64,000 nt of DNA from assembly GCF_905475395.1 (NCBI RefSeq), contig NC_058341.1, forward strand, positions 73,715,597 to 73,779,596. The letters run 5' to 3'. Below, piece after piece: positions 1 through 11,127 of this stretch. A program made the position numbers and the translations under genes. Every line of letters begins with the position of its first letter. Positions within the stretch are counted from its first letter, which is position 1. The stretch comes from Chrysoperla carnea (Eukaryota; Arthropoda; Insecta; Neuroptera; Chrysopidae). The notes below the pieces were generated by a model. That model did no database searches and was not told where the DNA came from. It was given only the letters and a program-made list of their open reading frames with translations.

Positions 1-1303
1 AGAGTTTGATTTAATTCCCAATTGACAAGATAACTTTAATGAAAGGAAATTACATGAAGCCTTTTTACTTGCTACCATGTGAAAATAAAATTAAAAATAT
101 AATAATAATATAAAATTATATTACATAAAAAGATTTTATTAGAATGTGAAAATATATTTAAAAACTCAAAAATATGGAAAGATGCTGGGCCCTTGAATTA
201 AGTAGATCGTTTTAGGCTGTCTATGCGTTCCTGAAATCCTGTCAATCAGGGAATGATAAAAAAAAAATATCATAAAAGGTTCAGTCTCATTTAATAACTT
301 CAAAAATCTTAATTACATCAAAACTATTATTACAAATATAAATACTATTATTAGAAATAGTTTATTATTACTACATTAAAAAAATCTATCTTTATTACAA
401 TAACAAATTTACTATCATTTTAGAATAAACTCTCGTATAATACTTTAAGGATAAATTTGCCAATAAATATATATAAGTCTATTATTACTTTTTTTTTTAA
501 ATACATCTATGAACATCAAATGTCAAACCAAAGAAAAATATGCGTAGTATTTTTAAAATTGAAGTGATAAACCATGCTTCCACTGTTTTCAAGAAAAATA
601 AATAAAATGTACAAAATAATACATTTAAACAAAATGTGACCACAGTTAGTGATATTTGTTATGTTTAAAGGTATCAAAAAATTAATTAACCTAAAAGTTT
701 ATACCACAGAAAATTGTATACTTTGGAAAAATATAAAAATATACAAAATATTAACTGCTGTGAATAAACCGTTAAATAATTCAAAATGGATTAACTGACA
801 CTCAAAAATACTGCCATGAGGAGCATAGTGTCCAGGTTTGGAAGGATCATCAAAGATTCTTCATAATACGTTAAAACAATGGAAACAAGAAATTTATCAA
901 ATCAAGTTCAAAACACAGGCAACTTAGAAAACCCTTTTTTTAAAATTAATATTGATTTGCCCAAAGAAAACAAAAACGACCCCAAATTAAAATACTTCAT
1001 CTACATATTATTGTATAATTATTAAATTAGATTATAATAAATATCTTGTATTAAAAAAAAACATATTACCTTGTGTTACATTATTTGATTCAAAAAATAC
1101 CTGACTTTTTCCCTTAAATAGATGAAACCACCATAGCGGACCGTCTCCGAAACTTTAGGCAAAAAAAAAATCCAAACAAAATTTAATACATCTCAAGTTT
1201 TACGATGAGCAGTTGACTCGACAAAATTTCCATGCAAAAGAGAATGGTTCTCTTCAAAAAATTTGCGATAACATCTCGCAAGAGAAGGTGAGAAGATAGT
1301 CTC
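1..1303. other. AT-rich stretch without a recognisable gene
   Basis: No reading frame of convincing length or composition is visible on either strand. The sequence is mostly A/T with short homopolymers and no clear inverted or tandem repeat. It leads into the broken gene downstream. Confidence 0.6.
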
Positions 1304-1358
1304 ATCCTTGTCTAACAAAATTTGTTTTTATATCCTTGTCTAACAAAATTGTTTTTAT
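1304..1358. repeat. 28-bp tandem duplication
   Basis: Two adjacent copies of a unit beginning ATCCTTGTCTAACAAAATT lie at 1304-1331 and 1332-1358, differing by one T. It sits at the 5' edge of the gene fragment that follows and is probably a replication slip. Confidence 0.8.
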
Positions 1359-1383
1359 TTTTGTTTCGAAAACAGTCGCTTGG

Positions 1384-2513
1384 TTAAAAGAAAAAATCAA
1401 GCACCCTTTATTAACAAAAAAAAATATTCTCATCATGAGATCTATCGGATACATAATGAACGGAAGTGGATTAAAAGAGCTCTTTAACACTCTTTATGTA
1501 CTGAATTCAATTGAGAAAATTTTGGTAGGACATGCGTATTCACGCGCAGTAAGAGCGCATATACTGACTCATCTTGCTGTTGCTAAAATTGTCATACAAT
1601 TTATCGATTTGATACCTGATCTCAGTGCAGAATTAGACAGAATTTTATATAATTTCGACAGGTCAGTGGTACTTGAGGCGGACCAGGAAGAATGTTGCAA
1701 AGAACTTGCTGATAAATTTGCGAATGAATTGATTAAACTTGAACAACGTGGTGCTACAGCGAAATTATGGGTGCAATATTTTCGGATGGTTACACTTCTA
1801 AAACAATTCATTGCAGCAGAGAGAATGGGCAACTGGAATTTACATCTTGACACTGTGCAGAAAATGATACCTTTTTTTTATGCCAGTGGCCATTTCTTAT
1901 ATGCTAAATCTTGTCATTTATATTTGCAAGACATGCTTCATTTGAAGCAAAGAATGACAGCTGAAGAATATGAACTATTTACAAGGAAAGGGTATTTCAC
2001 AATTAGACGTTCTGACAAATTTTGGTGTGGTACGTGGTCAGATATGACAATTGAGCAGTCGTTAATGGGGACGATGAAATGTCTTGGTGGGCTTACTCAC
2101 GGTCGAGGAGTCAAGGAAAGCGTGCTATCCAAGTGGACGTTAGGAATGGCATTTCTATACAATATTTGTGACGAAGTTGAGAAATTTTGCGATGTAGCTT
2201 TTTCCAGTTCCGAGCAGCATCCGACAATGATGACGTCAAAAAATTGGTGGATTGGTTGTCCAATCATCCACCTTTTCCAGAATTGAAGGAAATCATGCCA
2301 ATAAGCATTGAAATTATCGGAGACGAAAAAGTTAACTGTCATATGTCTCAAGAAGTTGATAGTGCTGGCATTTCTAAAATCATTGGCAGTGATTTCTATA
2401 CCGTAAAATTTAAACGTAATGACAGAGTAAAATCACTTGGGGTTATGAATACAGGTATTCGGATAGAAAACGAGTTTGTCTCGACGCGGGGCGGAGCGAA
2501 AGTGGCGGAGTGA
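1384..2513 (+). pseudogene. broken member of a multicopy insect gene family of unknown function
   Basis: Two overlapping frames (about 1384-2210 and 2187-2513) read as one protein with a single frameshift near 2200-2210. The first frame has no good ATG at its start, so the 5' part is missing or the start lies in an unseen exon. Recognisable stretches are a GHAYSRAVRAH block, an alpha-helical middle, then FWCGTWSDMTIEQSLM and GGLTHGRG; the second frame carries DDVKKLVDWLSNHPPFPE and VNCHMSQEV. I recall such blocks from multicopy uncharacterised animal proteins whose function is not known; they may belong to mobile DNA. No transposase catalytic motif is visible. The family link is from memory, the frameshift is read directly. 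Confidence 0.55.
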
Positions 2514-2569
2514 GCTGAGATCATGATAGGTTTGTTGCTAGATAGATAGTCATGTGAATAGATAGCGCG

Positions 2570-2723
2570 TGTGAGGTCAAATAGTAGGATAACCTTTGTA
2601 TGCAATTAATGTCTATTGGCCCTTATCTGGTAGACGGTACGTCGCTTCGCTTGTGAGGTCAAATAGTAGGATAACATTGGTATGCAATTAGTGTGTATTG
2701 ACCCTTATATGGCAGACGGTACG
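2570..2723. repeat. two-copy direct repeat, 82-bp period
   Basis: A unit of about 72 bp starting TGTGAGGTCAAATAGTAGG and ending AGACGGTACG occurs at 2570-2641 and 2652-2723. The copies differ at several positions, so the duplication is not very recent. No coding potential is evident. Confidence 0.8.
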
Positions 2724-2889
2724 CCACATAAAAATTTTGCATATGTTGTGATAAAATTTGGTAAAGTGTGTGCGTATAGTGAAATTTCGTGGGGATGTTG
2801 TTTGAAGAAGTATAGTAAGGTGTTGAAACACATTTTGTGGCGGGGAAAAGATAATAACAGAAAAAAAAATATTTCAAGCGCGAAAAAGA

Positions 2890-3010
2890 ATCACATCCGG
2901 AGACGCTTCGTTTGCGCGACGCCGGAGGCAGGGGTTTGCGGTCGACGGTCGACGGTCGACAGCTGGCGGCTAGCGATAAGATTGGCATGGGTTTAAGTTG
3001 TATAAATAGA
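2890..3010 (+). promoter_or_regulatory. GC-rich patch with three GGTCGAC units and a TATA-like box
   Basis: A GC-rich island (about 2893-2985) in AT-rich DNA contains three tandem GGTCGAC heptamers at 2940-2960. A TATAAATAG follows at 3001-3009, with an ATG at 3054 and a good splice-donor match (GA|GTAAGT) at 3060. This could be a promoter for the block downstream, but splicing from that donor gives no sensible frame that I can see. Promoter function is inference. Confidence 0.25.
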
Positions 3011-3113
3011 TTGGTTGTAGAATTGTAAGAGCCATAGACAAAAAAAAAAAAACATGAGAGTAAGTATTTCGAAAATACATCAAGGTATATTGTGTTATTG
3101 CCATGGTATTTAA

Positions 3114-3455
3114 CAACATGCTTTAGTAGTCCAAATTTTTATTCCAAAATATTTTAAAGAGTTTTGGACTAGTTCACATTGGATTTTTGATTGTGGAGTG
3201 TTAAAACGTTGTAGAAAACAGATACTTGATATACTTGATAGAGTATTTCCATTGGTAGAGGAATTGATGGATATAATACCAGATAATGATACATTAAATG
3301 GATGGTGGGAATTGGAGAAAAAAATTTATGAATTAAATTAAGCTGGTGATGAGTATTTTGATGGTGAATTATCGACAGAATTAGTTGGTTTTTTACAAGA
3401 GTGGAAAGAAGAATCAAAGGTTTTTAACCAGAGTGAAGATTATAATCAAATCTAA
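3114..3455 (+). pseudogene. unknown acidic reading frame with one nonsense codon
   Basis: One frame is open from 3114 to 3455 apart from a TAA at 3339-3341. It is rich in Trp, Glu and Asp, for example PLVEELMDIIPDNDTLNGWW before the stop and TELVGFLQEWKEES after it. Composition and length suggest a real, decayed coding sequence. I do not recognise the family. It lies just upstream of the BIR gene and on the same strand, so it may belong to the same Polinton/adintovirus-like element. No start codon is evident. Confidence 0.4.
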
Positions 3456-3501
3456 AAAATAAATAGAGTAAATAATAACATTTTTTTATAATTTTATAAA
3501 T

Positions 3502-3919
3502 ATGGTGATTATATCAGTAAATAAAGCATTATCATCATTTTCTAATGGTGATGAAAGTGTAAAAATAATTGAAAGACCCCAAATTAAGTATCCAGAGTAT
3601 GTAACATTAGAATCACGTTTAAGAACATAAAAATTGGAATCATCCTATAAAAGTAGAAGAACTAGCTGCCGCGGGATTTTTTTATGTGGGATTTGAAGAT
3701 AAAACTAAATGCTTTTACTGCGGCTTAGGCCTATATTGTTGGGCTGTTAATGATAAAGCATGGGAACAACATGTTAGATGGTATAGTCCATGTGTTTATG
3801 TTCGTATAAATAAAGGAGATTCATTTATACAAGATGTTTGTAGCAGAATGAAACTATCGTTAAATAAAGAGGATGCAATAAAATTATTACAATATTATAT
3901 AAAAAAAGATAAAAACTAG
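3502..3919 (+). pseudogene. single-BIR, IAP-like protein with one frameshift
   Basis: An ATG at 3502 opens a frame that stops at 3628-3630; the remainder of the domain continues in the next frame to 3919. Across the break it is a BIR repeat: the YPEYVTLESRL start precedes the shift, and the zinc site after it fits CX2CX16HX6C exactly (cysteines in KCFYC, His in WEQH, Cys in YSPC). About 25 mostly charged residues follow; there is no RING domain. BIR proteins of the IAP class bind caspases or IAP antagonists, and short BIR genes are carried by several large DNA viruses of insects. Position beside a Polinton-type PolB suggests a virus- or element-borne copy rather than the host DIAP/survivin gene. 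Family call is firm; viral origin is inferred. Confidence 0.75.
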
Positions 3920-3926
3920 GTACAAA

Positions 3927-4076
3927 ATGACGAATGATATAGAGTTGAGCAGATTGATGATAAAGGATATGCGACAAGTTGTAAATATTTTAAAAAATCA
4001 TCCAAATAACATTGAAAAATGGTTGAAACATTGTCAATTAAATGTTCGTTATTTACAAAAGTGTATCAAAAACTAA
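3927..4076 (+). CDS. 49-residue hypothetical protein
   Basis: An intact ATG-to-TAA frame beginning 8 bp after the BIR gene stop encodes MTNDIELSRLMIKDMRQVVN and a basic, helical remainder with three Cys/Trp-containing patches. It resembles nothing I can name. Tight spacing and same strand suggest it belongs with the BIR gene in a virus-like cluster. It could also be chance in AT-rich DNA. Confidence 0.35.
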   Translation: MTNDIELSRLMIKDMRQVVNILKNHPNNIEKWLKHCQLNVRYLQKCIKN

Positions 4077-4101
4077 TTGCTTAAGATAAAAAAAAAAACA
4101 T

Positions 4102-6280
4102 TTGGAATCATGTATATCAAATATGATAAGCTTTCGAGAACAACTGGAAGCAATGATACATGGTGGTAGTGGCTACGCAAAAGGTAAAAAAATAAAAGGA
4201 ATGAAATGGGAAGATCTGGAATGTGCATTTGAGTCACGTATGAGAACAGGATTCATCATAAATTTAATATATAAAGATCCAAAAAATTTAAAAAAATGCT
4301 GCAACATTATTTGCAATAAGAATAAAAAACATTCTAAAAAAATTTGAATGTATGAAAGTGAATCCTACATTTTGTTGTAAATTTGTGATAACGAAAACAG
4401 ATGAAGAAATTCTCGAGTTAAAATATTTTAACACGAAAAATGAAATGCTTGATCGAACAACTGATATAAAATTTTGGTATACAAATGAATTAATAATGTT
4501 GAACAATCGCTTTTAATAAAATTGGAAGAATTTCAAGAAACAGATAGTGGTTGGGCTTGAAGTGGGATACTTAATTAAAAAATAAATGTAAACAAGTGTG
4601 AATAGTTACGAGGATCATCATATATTAGATACCGAAATCTATTGAAGATAAAAAAGCCTGTATAAATATTCAAAATGATGATGAAGCTTGCTTCGCTTGG
4701 GCTGTTACTTCTGCTCTTTTCCCAACAAACAAACATAGTAATAGAATATCATACCCACACTATGAAACTGTATTAAAATTAAAGGGAATTAAATTCCCTT
4801 TGACATTAAATAAAGTAAAAAAGTTTGAAAAATAACATAAGAATTAATGTGTATATATTTAAGAGAGATACACACATACATTTGTTGATGATACATAATG
4901 TACATTTCCATGACAATGAAAGTGATATTGGCCATGAAGAAGATGATGATGATGATGATGATTTAGAGATTAAATTTCATTTTTGCTGGATAAAAAATTT
5001 ATCCAAACTTTTATCAAAACAAGTAAGTAGATATAGTCAATTACATATTTGTGATCGATGTTTATACTATTTTATATGTCAAGAAAAGTTAGCAAAGCAT
5101 AGTGAAGATTGTCAAAAACAAAATGAGTGTAAAATTGTTTTACCAACGAGTTACATCAATCAAAATTTTATACAATTTAAAAATTTTAAAAACAAAGAAC
5201 GTGTACCATTAGTAATTTACGCTGACGTTGAATGCTATCTAAAGCCAGTCAAAGTAAATGGTGATGTTAATCAACAAAAGTATCAACAGCATGTAGGGTA
5301 TATTATTGGATTTTATATATGCTGTACGTTTGATGGTAAATTAAATTATTACAAATCATATAGAGGAGAAAATTGTGAAAAATGGTTTGCTACAGAATTG
5401 AAAGAAATTGAATTGATTGTTCATGAAAAATATTCAAATCCACTACCAGTATCAAAATTAAGTGATGCTGAAAAATATGATTTTTATGGTGCCACAATAT
5501 GTCACATATGTGAAAAACCTCTTAATGGTGACCGAAATTTGGAGCATTGTCATTTGACAGGACGGTATCGTGGTGCTAGTCACAGGAAATGTAATTTACA
5601 ATATCAAGATTCTCACACAATTCCCGTAATATTCCACAACTTAAGTGGATAGGATGGACATGTAATAATAATGGAGTTAACCAACACATTTGAGGGTCGC
5701 ATAAGATTATTACCCATTACAAAAGAAAAGTATATTTCCTTTACAAAATATATGGATGGAACTAAATTAAAATTTCAGTTTACAGACTCGTATAGACACT
5801 TGGTGGATTCATTAGACAATTTATCATCGTTATTAAATGAATATAAAATATTACATAAGAATTGTTTCGATGGTGATAATGAAAAATATCAACTATTAAC
5901 GCTTAAAGGAGTATTTCCCTATGATTACGTGGATAATTTAGAAAAATTAAACGAGAGATCACTACCACCAATTGATTCATTTTTTAATAGATTAAACGAA
6001 TCCAACATCTCAGGCATTGATTATAATCATGCAAAAAAAGTTTGGAAAATGTTTGACATAAAAACAATGGGCGAATATAGTGACCTATATTAAAAAATTG
6101 ATGTTTTACTTCTTGCAGACATTTTTGAAACATTTCGTGATAAGACTATTGATATATATAAATTAGACCCAGCACATTATTATACAACTCCTGGATTAGC
6201 ATTTGACGCAGCATTAAAAATTACTAAAACAACGTTAAAAACATTACCTGATATTAACATGGTGATGTTTAATGAGCAAG
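4102..6280 (+). pseudogene. protein-primed type DNA polymerase B of Polinton/adintovirus-like element, decayed and truncated
   Basis: Pieces in several frames form one family B polymerase. The N-terminal region (KGMKWEDLECAFESR near 4190, CINIQNDDEACFAWAVTSAL near 4655) is typical of insect Polinton-like PolB. Then come a Cys/His finger (ICDRCLYYF, 5047), exonuclease motif I (IYADVEC, 5215), an endonuclease-VII-like Cys/His module (CHICEKPL to HRKCN, 5500-5595), exonuclease motif II (IPVIFHNLSG, 5619) and a LLADIFETFRD block at 6107. Breaks: frameshifts between 4330 and 4825, in-frame stops at 5650-5652 and 6091-6093, and loss of everything after about 6280. The polymerase catalytic motifs (A, B, C) are therefore gone, replaced by a LINE. 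Confidence 0.85.
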
Positions 6281-6313
6281 GCCCAACTCCCAACTTAAGG
6301 CTATTCACATGTA

Positions 6314-6511
6314 ATGAAAGCCTCAAGTGCGAAAAAACGGAAGCCTCACTCTCCATCCCCTCCTCAATCCCCCACTTACACCCGTGAGCATCAATCCCTC
6401 CTTATAAATTCAAATGGTCGATCCCCTTCCACGTCATACAACTTACCCATTTTTAATAACAGTTACTCGAATATAAATAAAACCACCCAATCTAACTCAA
6501 AAACATTTTAA
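6314..6511 (+). pseudogene. LINE ORF1 remnant, Pro/Ser/Asn-rich
   Basis: A 65-codon frame with SPSPPQSPTYTREHQ-type low-complexity composition directly upstream of the endonuclease. It has C-rich codon use unlike the AT-rich surroundings, which matches the rest of this LINE. No zinc knuckle remains. Assignment to ORF1 is from position. Confidence 0.4.
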
Positions 6512-6599
6512 TCATACTTTCAAAATGCCCTACAACTTATAATAACGGTCCCAACCACTAACAAAAAAGTGACCCAACTCTTTAAATTCATAATCGGAA

Positions 6600-7200
6600 A
6601 TGGCAGCATCTCGCCACCTCCAAATCCTTCAATGGAACATTCGCAGTCTTTCCAATAACAAACCAAACCTACTCCATCTACTTACCACGAACAAAATACA
6701 CGTAGACCTCCTATCGGAAACTTGGCTTCAAGCCAACTCGTCTGTTCGTATTAGACCATCCACCCCCACCAACCCATACCTTTACAATCTCCTTTTGATA
6801 ATATACAAGTGGTTGGAATAAAAATTGATAGCATTGCTTTTATCTCAATCTACAACGCCCCCAATAATTCCATCTCCGAAATCCAACTAACTAATCTGAC
6901 ATCCAACGTCCATTCTCCATTACTCCTAGCAGGAGATTTGAATTTCCACCACCCCACTTGGGGCAACCACTTTAGCGACGCAGGTGGAAAAATATTTAGC
7001 GATCTTCTTACGAATTCCGACTTTGTCATTTCTACGAATTCCGACTTTGTCATATTAAATAATGGATCTCCTACTCTCTGCTGTCCCCCTCCTAGAAAAT
7101 GTACCGCTGTTGTCTCAGTATTTGCAATCCCGAATTAAGTACCATGTCCCAGTGGAGGACCTTGGATTGCACTCATGGTAGTGACCACTGGCCAATCATT
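6600..7200 (+). pseudogene. APE-type endonuclease domain of LINE ORF2
   Basis: Starts MAASRHLQILQWNIRSLSNN, with LLSETWL (catalytic Glu) near 6715 and AGDLNFHHPTWG near 6930, ending in SDHWPI near 7180, all classic APE-LINE endonuclease signatures. The frame shifts near 6805-6820, and an 18-bp stretch is tandemly duplicated at 7013-7048 (CGAATTCCGACTTTGTCAT twice). The enzyme nicks target DNA to prime reverse transcription; this copy cannot be functional. Confidence 0.8.
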
Positions 7201-7235
7201 CCTATATTATATCTCTTATAAAGTACGAGCTCTAT

Positions 7236-7827
7236 AAAATTACTAATCAAAATTATTCTGTTTCTTTTATATGGTGTCCATCCCATATTGGTGTACGAGG
7301 AAACGAAACTGTGGATTTATTAGCTAAGGAAGGGGCACTCAATGGAGAAAACAGTATGTATCTACCACCATACAGCGATTCTTATTCAGAATGTCGATCT
7401 CAGATTCTTGAGGAATGGCAAATAGAATGGGATTATAGCAGTAAAATAAAAGGCTCTGCAATAGCTGCACTACAACCAGTACCCATTCTGAGGCCTTGGT
7501 TCGACGGCCTACAGCTCGACCGTCATACAATCGTGACCATTGTTAGACTACGTACTGGACATAATTGTCTACCAAGACATCTCAACAAAATCCAAATAAA
7601 AAATAAAAAATAATGCCCATTGCGCTTGCGGCCACAATTGTTGTGATGAAAATCACGTACTCCTTGAGTGTCCTCTTCTTTCCCACCAAAGAGCCCTACT
7701 TTATAGAAATTTCAAATCCCAAAATGTCGCACTTCCTATTAATATATCATACCTCCTGTCCCTAAACAATAAAAATATCCTTAAATACATAGCCCATTTC
7801 TTTAAATCTTCGAACATCGATGTCTAA
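7236..7827 (+). pseudogene. RNase H and C-terminal knuckle of LINE ORF2
   Basis: RNase H C-terminal signature SHIGVRGNETVDLLAKE is followed by a linker with the WQIEWDYSS-type motif found in I/Jockey LINEs. After a frame change near 7600 comes a Cys/His knuckle (CACGHNCCDENHVLLECPLL, 7620-7680) and a stop at 7825-7827. An RNase H domain in ORF2 points to the I-like group rather than Jockey proper. Inactive because RT is missing. Confidence 0.75.
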
Positions 7828-8211
7828 ATCCCCCTTAAAATACACTGTGCTGTCTTTTGAATGTCACACTAACTTTTCTCTACTGTCTAACAATCCATGA
7901 CCCCCAACATTTATTTTTGTTTTCTTTTCCCAGCTCCGATGGGTCTCGGTTGCGCCTTCCTCAATCCTGTGTATTACACCCTAGCGACAATGTATCGTTA
8001 TTATTATTTATTTATTTATTTTTTTTTTTTGAAGTTTCTGTTTTTTTTTTTTTTTTTTTTTTTTAATATTTTTGTCATTTTTCAGAAGTTTGTTTTTATT
8101 ATAATTGTATCGAACGTTTAATTTTTACTTAATGAAATGTATATTTTTATTTTTTGTAAATGGCTTTAATGGCTTAATGGCCCTTGCCAAAATAATTTAA
8201 ATAAAAAAAAA
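7828..8211 (+). other. LINE 3' UTR
   Basis: After the ORF2 stop the sequence is T-rich, with a run of about 23 T at 8041-8063, then a GGCTTTAATGGCTTAATGGCC motif and a terminal A-rich tail. No frame here looks coding; the Phe-rich reading is just the T tract. Confidence 0.6.
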
Positions 8212-8245
8212 AATTTTGAAACTACAAATTTGGTAAACTGAAAAA

Positions 8246-9170
8246 ATGGATTTAATAAGTTGGGATTTTGGTGAAGCAGACACTGAAAAGTTGGCCGATA
8301 TGAGTACAAAAACACAACAAGATTGTGGGCTGCGTTCAACATTAGATTTTACAACGAAATCGATATTCAGCTCAACAAAATCAATTCAAGGCGACAAATC
8401 GAATCCAGAAAAACAAGATAACAACGAATCAAAGGTAAATGATATAAATTTATTTACTACTCAATTGAAGGAAATTCTTTATATTCAAAACTCAAATCTT
8501 CAAATTCAAAACCAAATAGAAACTAAAAATAATGAATTAAAAACGACCTAACTAATGAAATCAAAAACAATATAATACAGGTACAATCTGATTTTAATAA
8601 TAAATGTACAAAAATTTCACAAAATTGTGAAACAAGTAAAAGTTTCTTAAATAATAAAATTGAAAATGTACAATCAAATGTTCAAATTATTGAAAACGAA
8701 ATTAATTCAATTAAAAAATCATATACTGAACAAGAAAATAAAATTTTTGCAATAAAAAAAGCAAATGACGAACAATCCAAACAAATAAATTTAATTAAAA
8801 ATACGACTGAAAAACAATTTTCAGAAATAAATAGTATTAAAAAAGTAATAACAAAACAAAGAATAGAACTATCAACAATAGTACTTATGATTGTACCTTT
8901 GAAAATAGTAGCAATTTTATAGATTCCGCGATTAAAAATTTACCTAAATTTAATAATAACATAAAAAATTATCATCCCATAAAATTTGTATCAGATCTAG
9001 AGAAAATATTCAATGAATATCGAATCTATAATGAATTAAAAGTAAAATATGCTATTTCTAAATTATCCGAACAAGTTGAACTAATGTTAGAAATGACAAA
9101 CCCAAATCGCCACAACTTGAATGATATTCTTAAAAAATTAAATTTAGTCAATATATATTATCTGGGGTAA
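8246..9170 (+). pseudogene. Gypsy gag remnant: coiled coil plus capsid-like region
   Basis: The first ATG frame (8246-8551) begins MDLISWDFGEADTEKLADMS and runs into a Gln/Asn/Lys-rich heptad region. The same reading continues with stops and shifts to about 8900 as a long coiled coil. A capsid-like block follows (NNNIKNYHPIKFVSDLEKIF near 8955), resembling the 'F.G...NP..FL..FE' start of Gypsy gag. No protease or RT follows; the foldback element begins shortly after. Broken and truncated. Confidence 0.55.
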
Positions 9171-9348
9171 TTGAGTTCAGTCCCTCCATAATACCAAACG
9201 GTTTGAGACATTATATTGCATATACGCAGTCAATAAATGATAGATGGGTACAAATCAATGATTTGGAACCATCTCCAAAGACTTTAGGAATTCAATTACC
9301 TAGTATTAGAATAGCCCTACTTTTTTAGTTTCATGTTTTAGTTTAAAT
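9171..9348. other. spacer between gag remnant and foldback element
   Basis: Short AT-rich stretch; probably decayed retrotransposon sequence. No motif recognised. Confidence 0.4.
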
Positions 9349-10512
9349 AGGCCGCCCAAAAAAAACTGAAAACAGCCATTTCATGAACTTATTCAAAGGA
9401 AAAAAATAGGAAGATTTGGGCATCCAGTTTAAGACCCTAAACTCGCAGTCTCAAAATTGCTAGGGTTGCGATAATTAACGCTATATATACATAAAAAAAC
9501 GATTTTTGGCCAATATCTCGGAAACAATCAACTTTATGAAAAAAAGTTTCAAACAAAAAATGTCGAAATTTATTTTTCTAAAACAAAGGTACAGTCAAAA
9601 ATTGTGATATCTTCAGCCATTTTCCCGAAAATCGGGAAAAACGGCCAAATATATATATTGAGATGCCAATTAACAAATATCTTGACAAATATATATATGA
9701 AATATATGAAAGAAGATGATATATATATGAAAGAAGAAAACCCAAAAAGATCTAGAGTGCACCTGGAGGTCGGTACGCCATGGTATCGACGTCATCTATA
9801 GAAATTACTACTCAATCTTTGGCCTGTGTAAAATTTAGGCACCTTCATCTATTATCTACATAAAATATCGTGAAGCACTACTATACATATGTCCTGATAA
9901 TAATTTTAAGTGTCATCAAGTTTATTGATTGAAAAAATTTGTTTTAAAACAAAAAAAAACTGTATTTATATACACAAATTTATGAACCTTCAAGATAACT
10001 AAAAAAAAATAACATATTCGCAATCAGCGACCTCAAAAACCCCCGAGTAACCAAATTCAGGACTTTTTATGCATAATTCACGGCTAATGATTGGATAATT
10101 TAAATAAATATATATTTAAAATTGATCGTTTTGAAAACGGCTAAAGATATCAAAAATGTTCACTCAACATTTTCATTTGTTATAAAATTAATTAGTTTCA
10201 AGATATTGTTAAGTAGCATGTAAATATATATATTTGGCCGTTGTTCCCTAATTCCGGGAAAGTGGCTGAAGATATCACAATTTTTGATTTTACATTTTTC
10301 CTAGGGAAAAACATTTTCGGCAATTTTTGTTTGAACCTTTTTTCATAAACTTGGTTTCCGAGATATTGGCCAAAAATGTATATATAGCGTTAATTATCGC
10401 AACCTTAGCACTTTCGAGATTTTGCGTTAGTAGAGCCTTAAACTAGATGCCGAAATCTTCCTTTTTTTGTCTTTGAATAAGTTCACGCAAACAACATTAT
10501 TTTGACCGGACC
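9349..10512. mobile_element. foldback element with about 340-bp inverted arms
   Basis: Left arm about 9349-9695 and right arm about 10193-10512 are imperfect reverse complements. Matching blocks include GAACTTATTCAAAG, GTTGCGATAATTAACGCTA, a TTGGCCAATATCTCGGAAAC-like block and GATATCTTCAGCCA, in mirrored order. The outer ends read GGCCGCCC on the left and CCGGACC on the right. The 500-bp centre encodes nothing recognisable, and I see no clear target-site duplication. Non-autonomous; the autonomous partner family cannot be told from this copy. Confidence 0.8.
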
Positions 10513-10698
10513 AAAATGTAAAATTTAATTAATAATATGTGCAATATGTTTGCATTTAAAATATTTATAAATAATTTACTTCTAAAATAAAAATAGTTTA
10601 TTTTCAATAGATTTATATAATATTATTTCCACTTTTAATTTATGTAATAAAACATTGAAAATCCATAAGAAAATATTTCGTAAAAAAAATTTGGAACG
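10513..10698. other. AT-rich gap
   Basis: About 190 bp of AT-rich sequence between the foldback element and the LINE tail; nothing recognised. Confidence 0.4.
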
Positions 10699-11127
10699 AA
10701 GTGAAATACCTGGGAATTCACTTAGACAGAAGGCTAACTTGGCGCAAACACATCTGGTCAAAGAGAAAACAATTAAATTTAAAATTTTCGAAAATTTACT
10801 GGCTGTTAGGCCATAAATCTAAGTTATCATTAGACAATAAAGTGCTAGTGTATAAAACAATTCTAAAACCTGCGTGGACTTATGGGATTCAAGTATACAA
10901 CTGCTAGCAACAGTAACATCGAAATTATTCAACGGCTTCAATCAAAAGTGTTACGAACAATTAGTGAATCTCCCTGGTGCGTGCGTAATGACGACATTCA
11001 CCGTAGTCTTGAAGCGCCCACAGTGCGCGAAGAAATTTCGTGGTTCCGTGAAAGTTACTTGACTCGCCTTGAAAGGCACCCAAATGTTGAAGTAATCAGT
11101 ATCTTAGACAATAGATTTAAGATTTAG
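10699..11127 (+). pseudogene. Jockey-type LINE RT C-terminal fragment
   Basis: Begins in EVKYLGIHLDRRLTWRKHIW, the block just after the RT palm, continues LLGHKSKLSLDNKVLVYKTI and AWTYGIQ, then shifts frame near 10890-10900 and ends with VLRTISESPWCVRNDDIHRS and a stop at 11125-11127. The related LINE at 32950-33666 carries the same blocks. Severe 5' truncation, typical of failed LINE insertion. Confidence 0.85.

Larger units (their letters stand above)
6281..8211 (+). mobile_element. internally deleted non-LTR retrotransposon with RNase H (I/Jockey-like)
   Basis: Order: Pro/Ser-rich ORF1 tail, APE endonuclease, a gap where RT should be, RNase H, C-terminal Cys/His knuckle, long 3' UTR with T-rich tracts, and a terminal A run at about 8202-8211. 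RT is absent: the endonuclease end (SDHWPI, near 7180) is joined to the RNase H (WCPSHIGVRGNETVDLLAKE, from about 7270) within about 60 bp. It inserted into, or replaced, the 3' part of the PolB gene. Dead element. Confidence 0.8.

Noticed and set aside
3502..6280. Polydnavirus (bracovirus) segment
   Set aside because: No bracovirus gene family or circle junction is visible; a BIR domain and PolB fit a Polinton/adintovirus-like element better.
7857..8121. Phe-rich hydrophobic frames
   Set aside because: They follow the T runs of the LINE 3' UTR.
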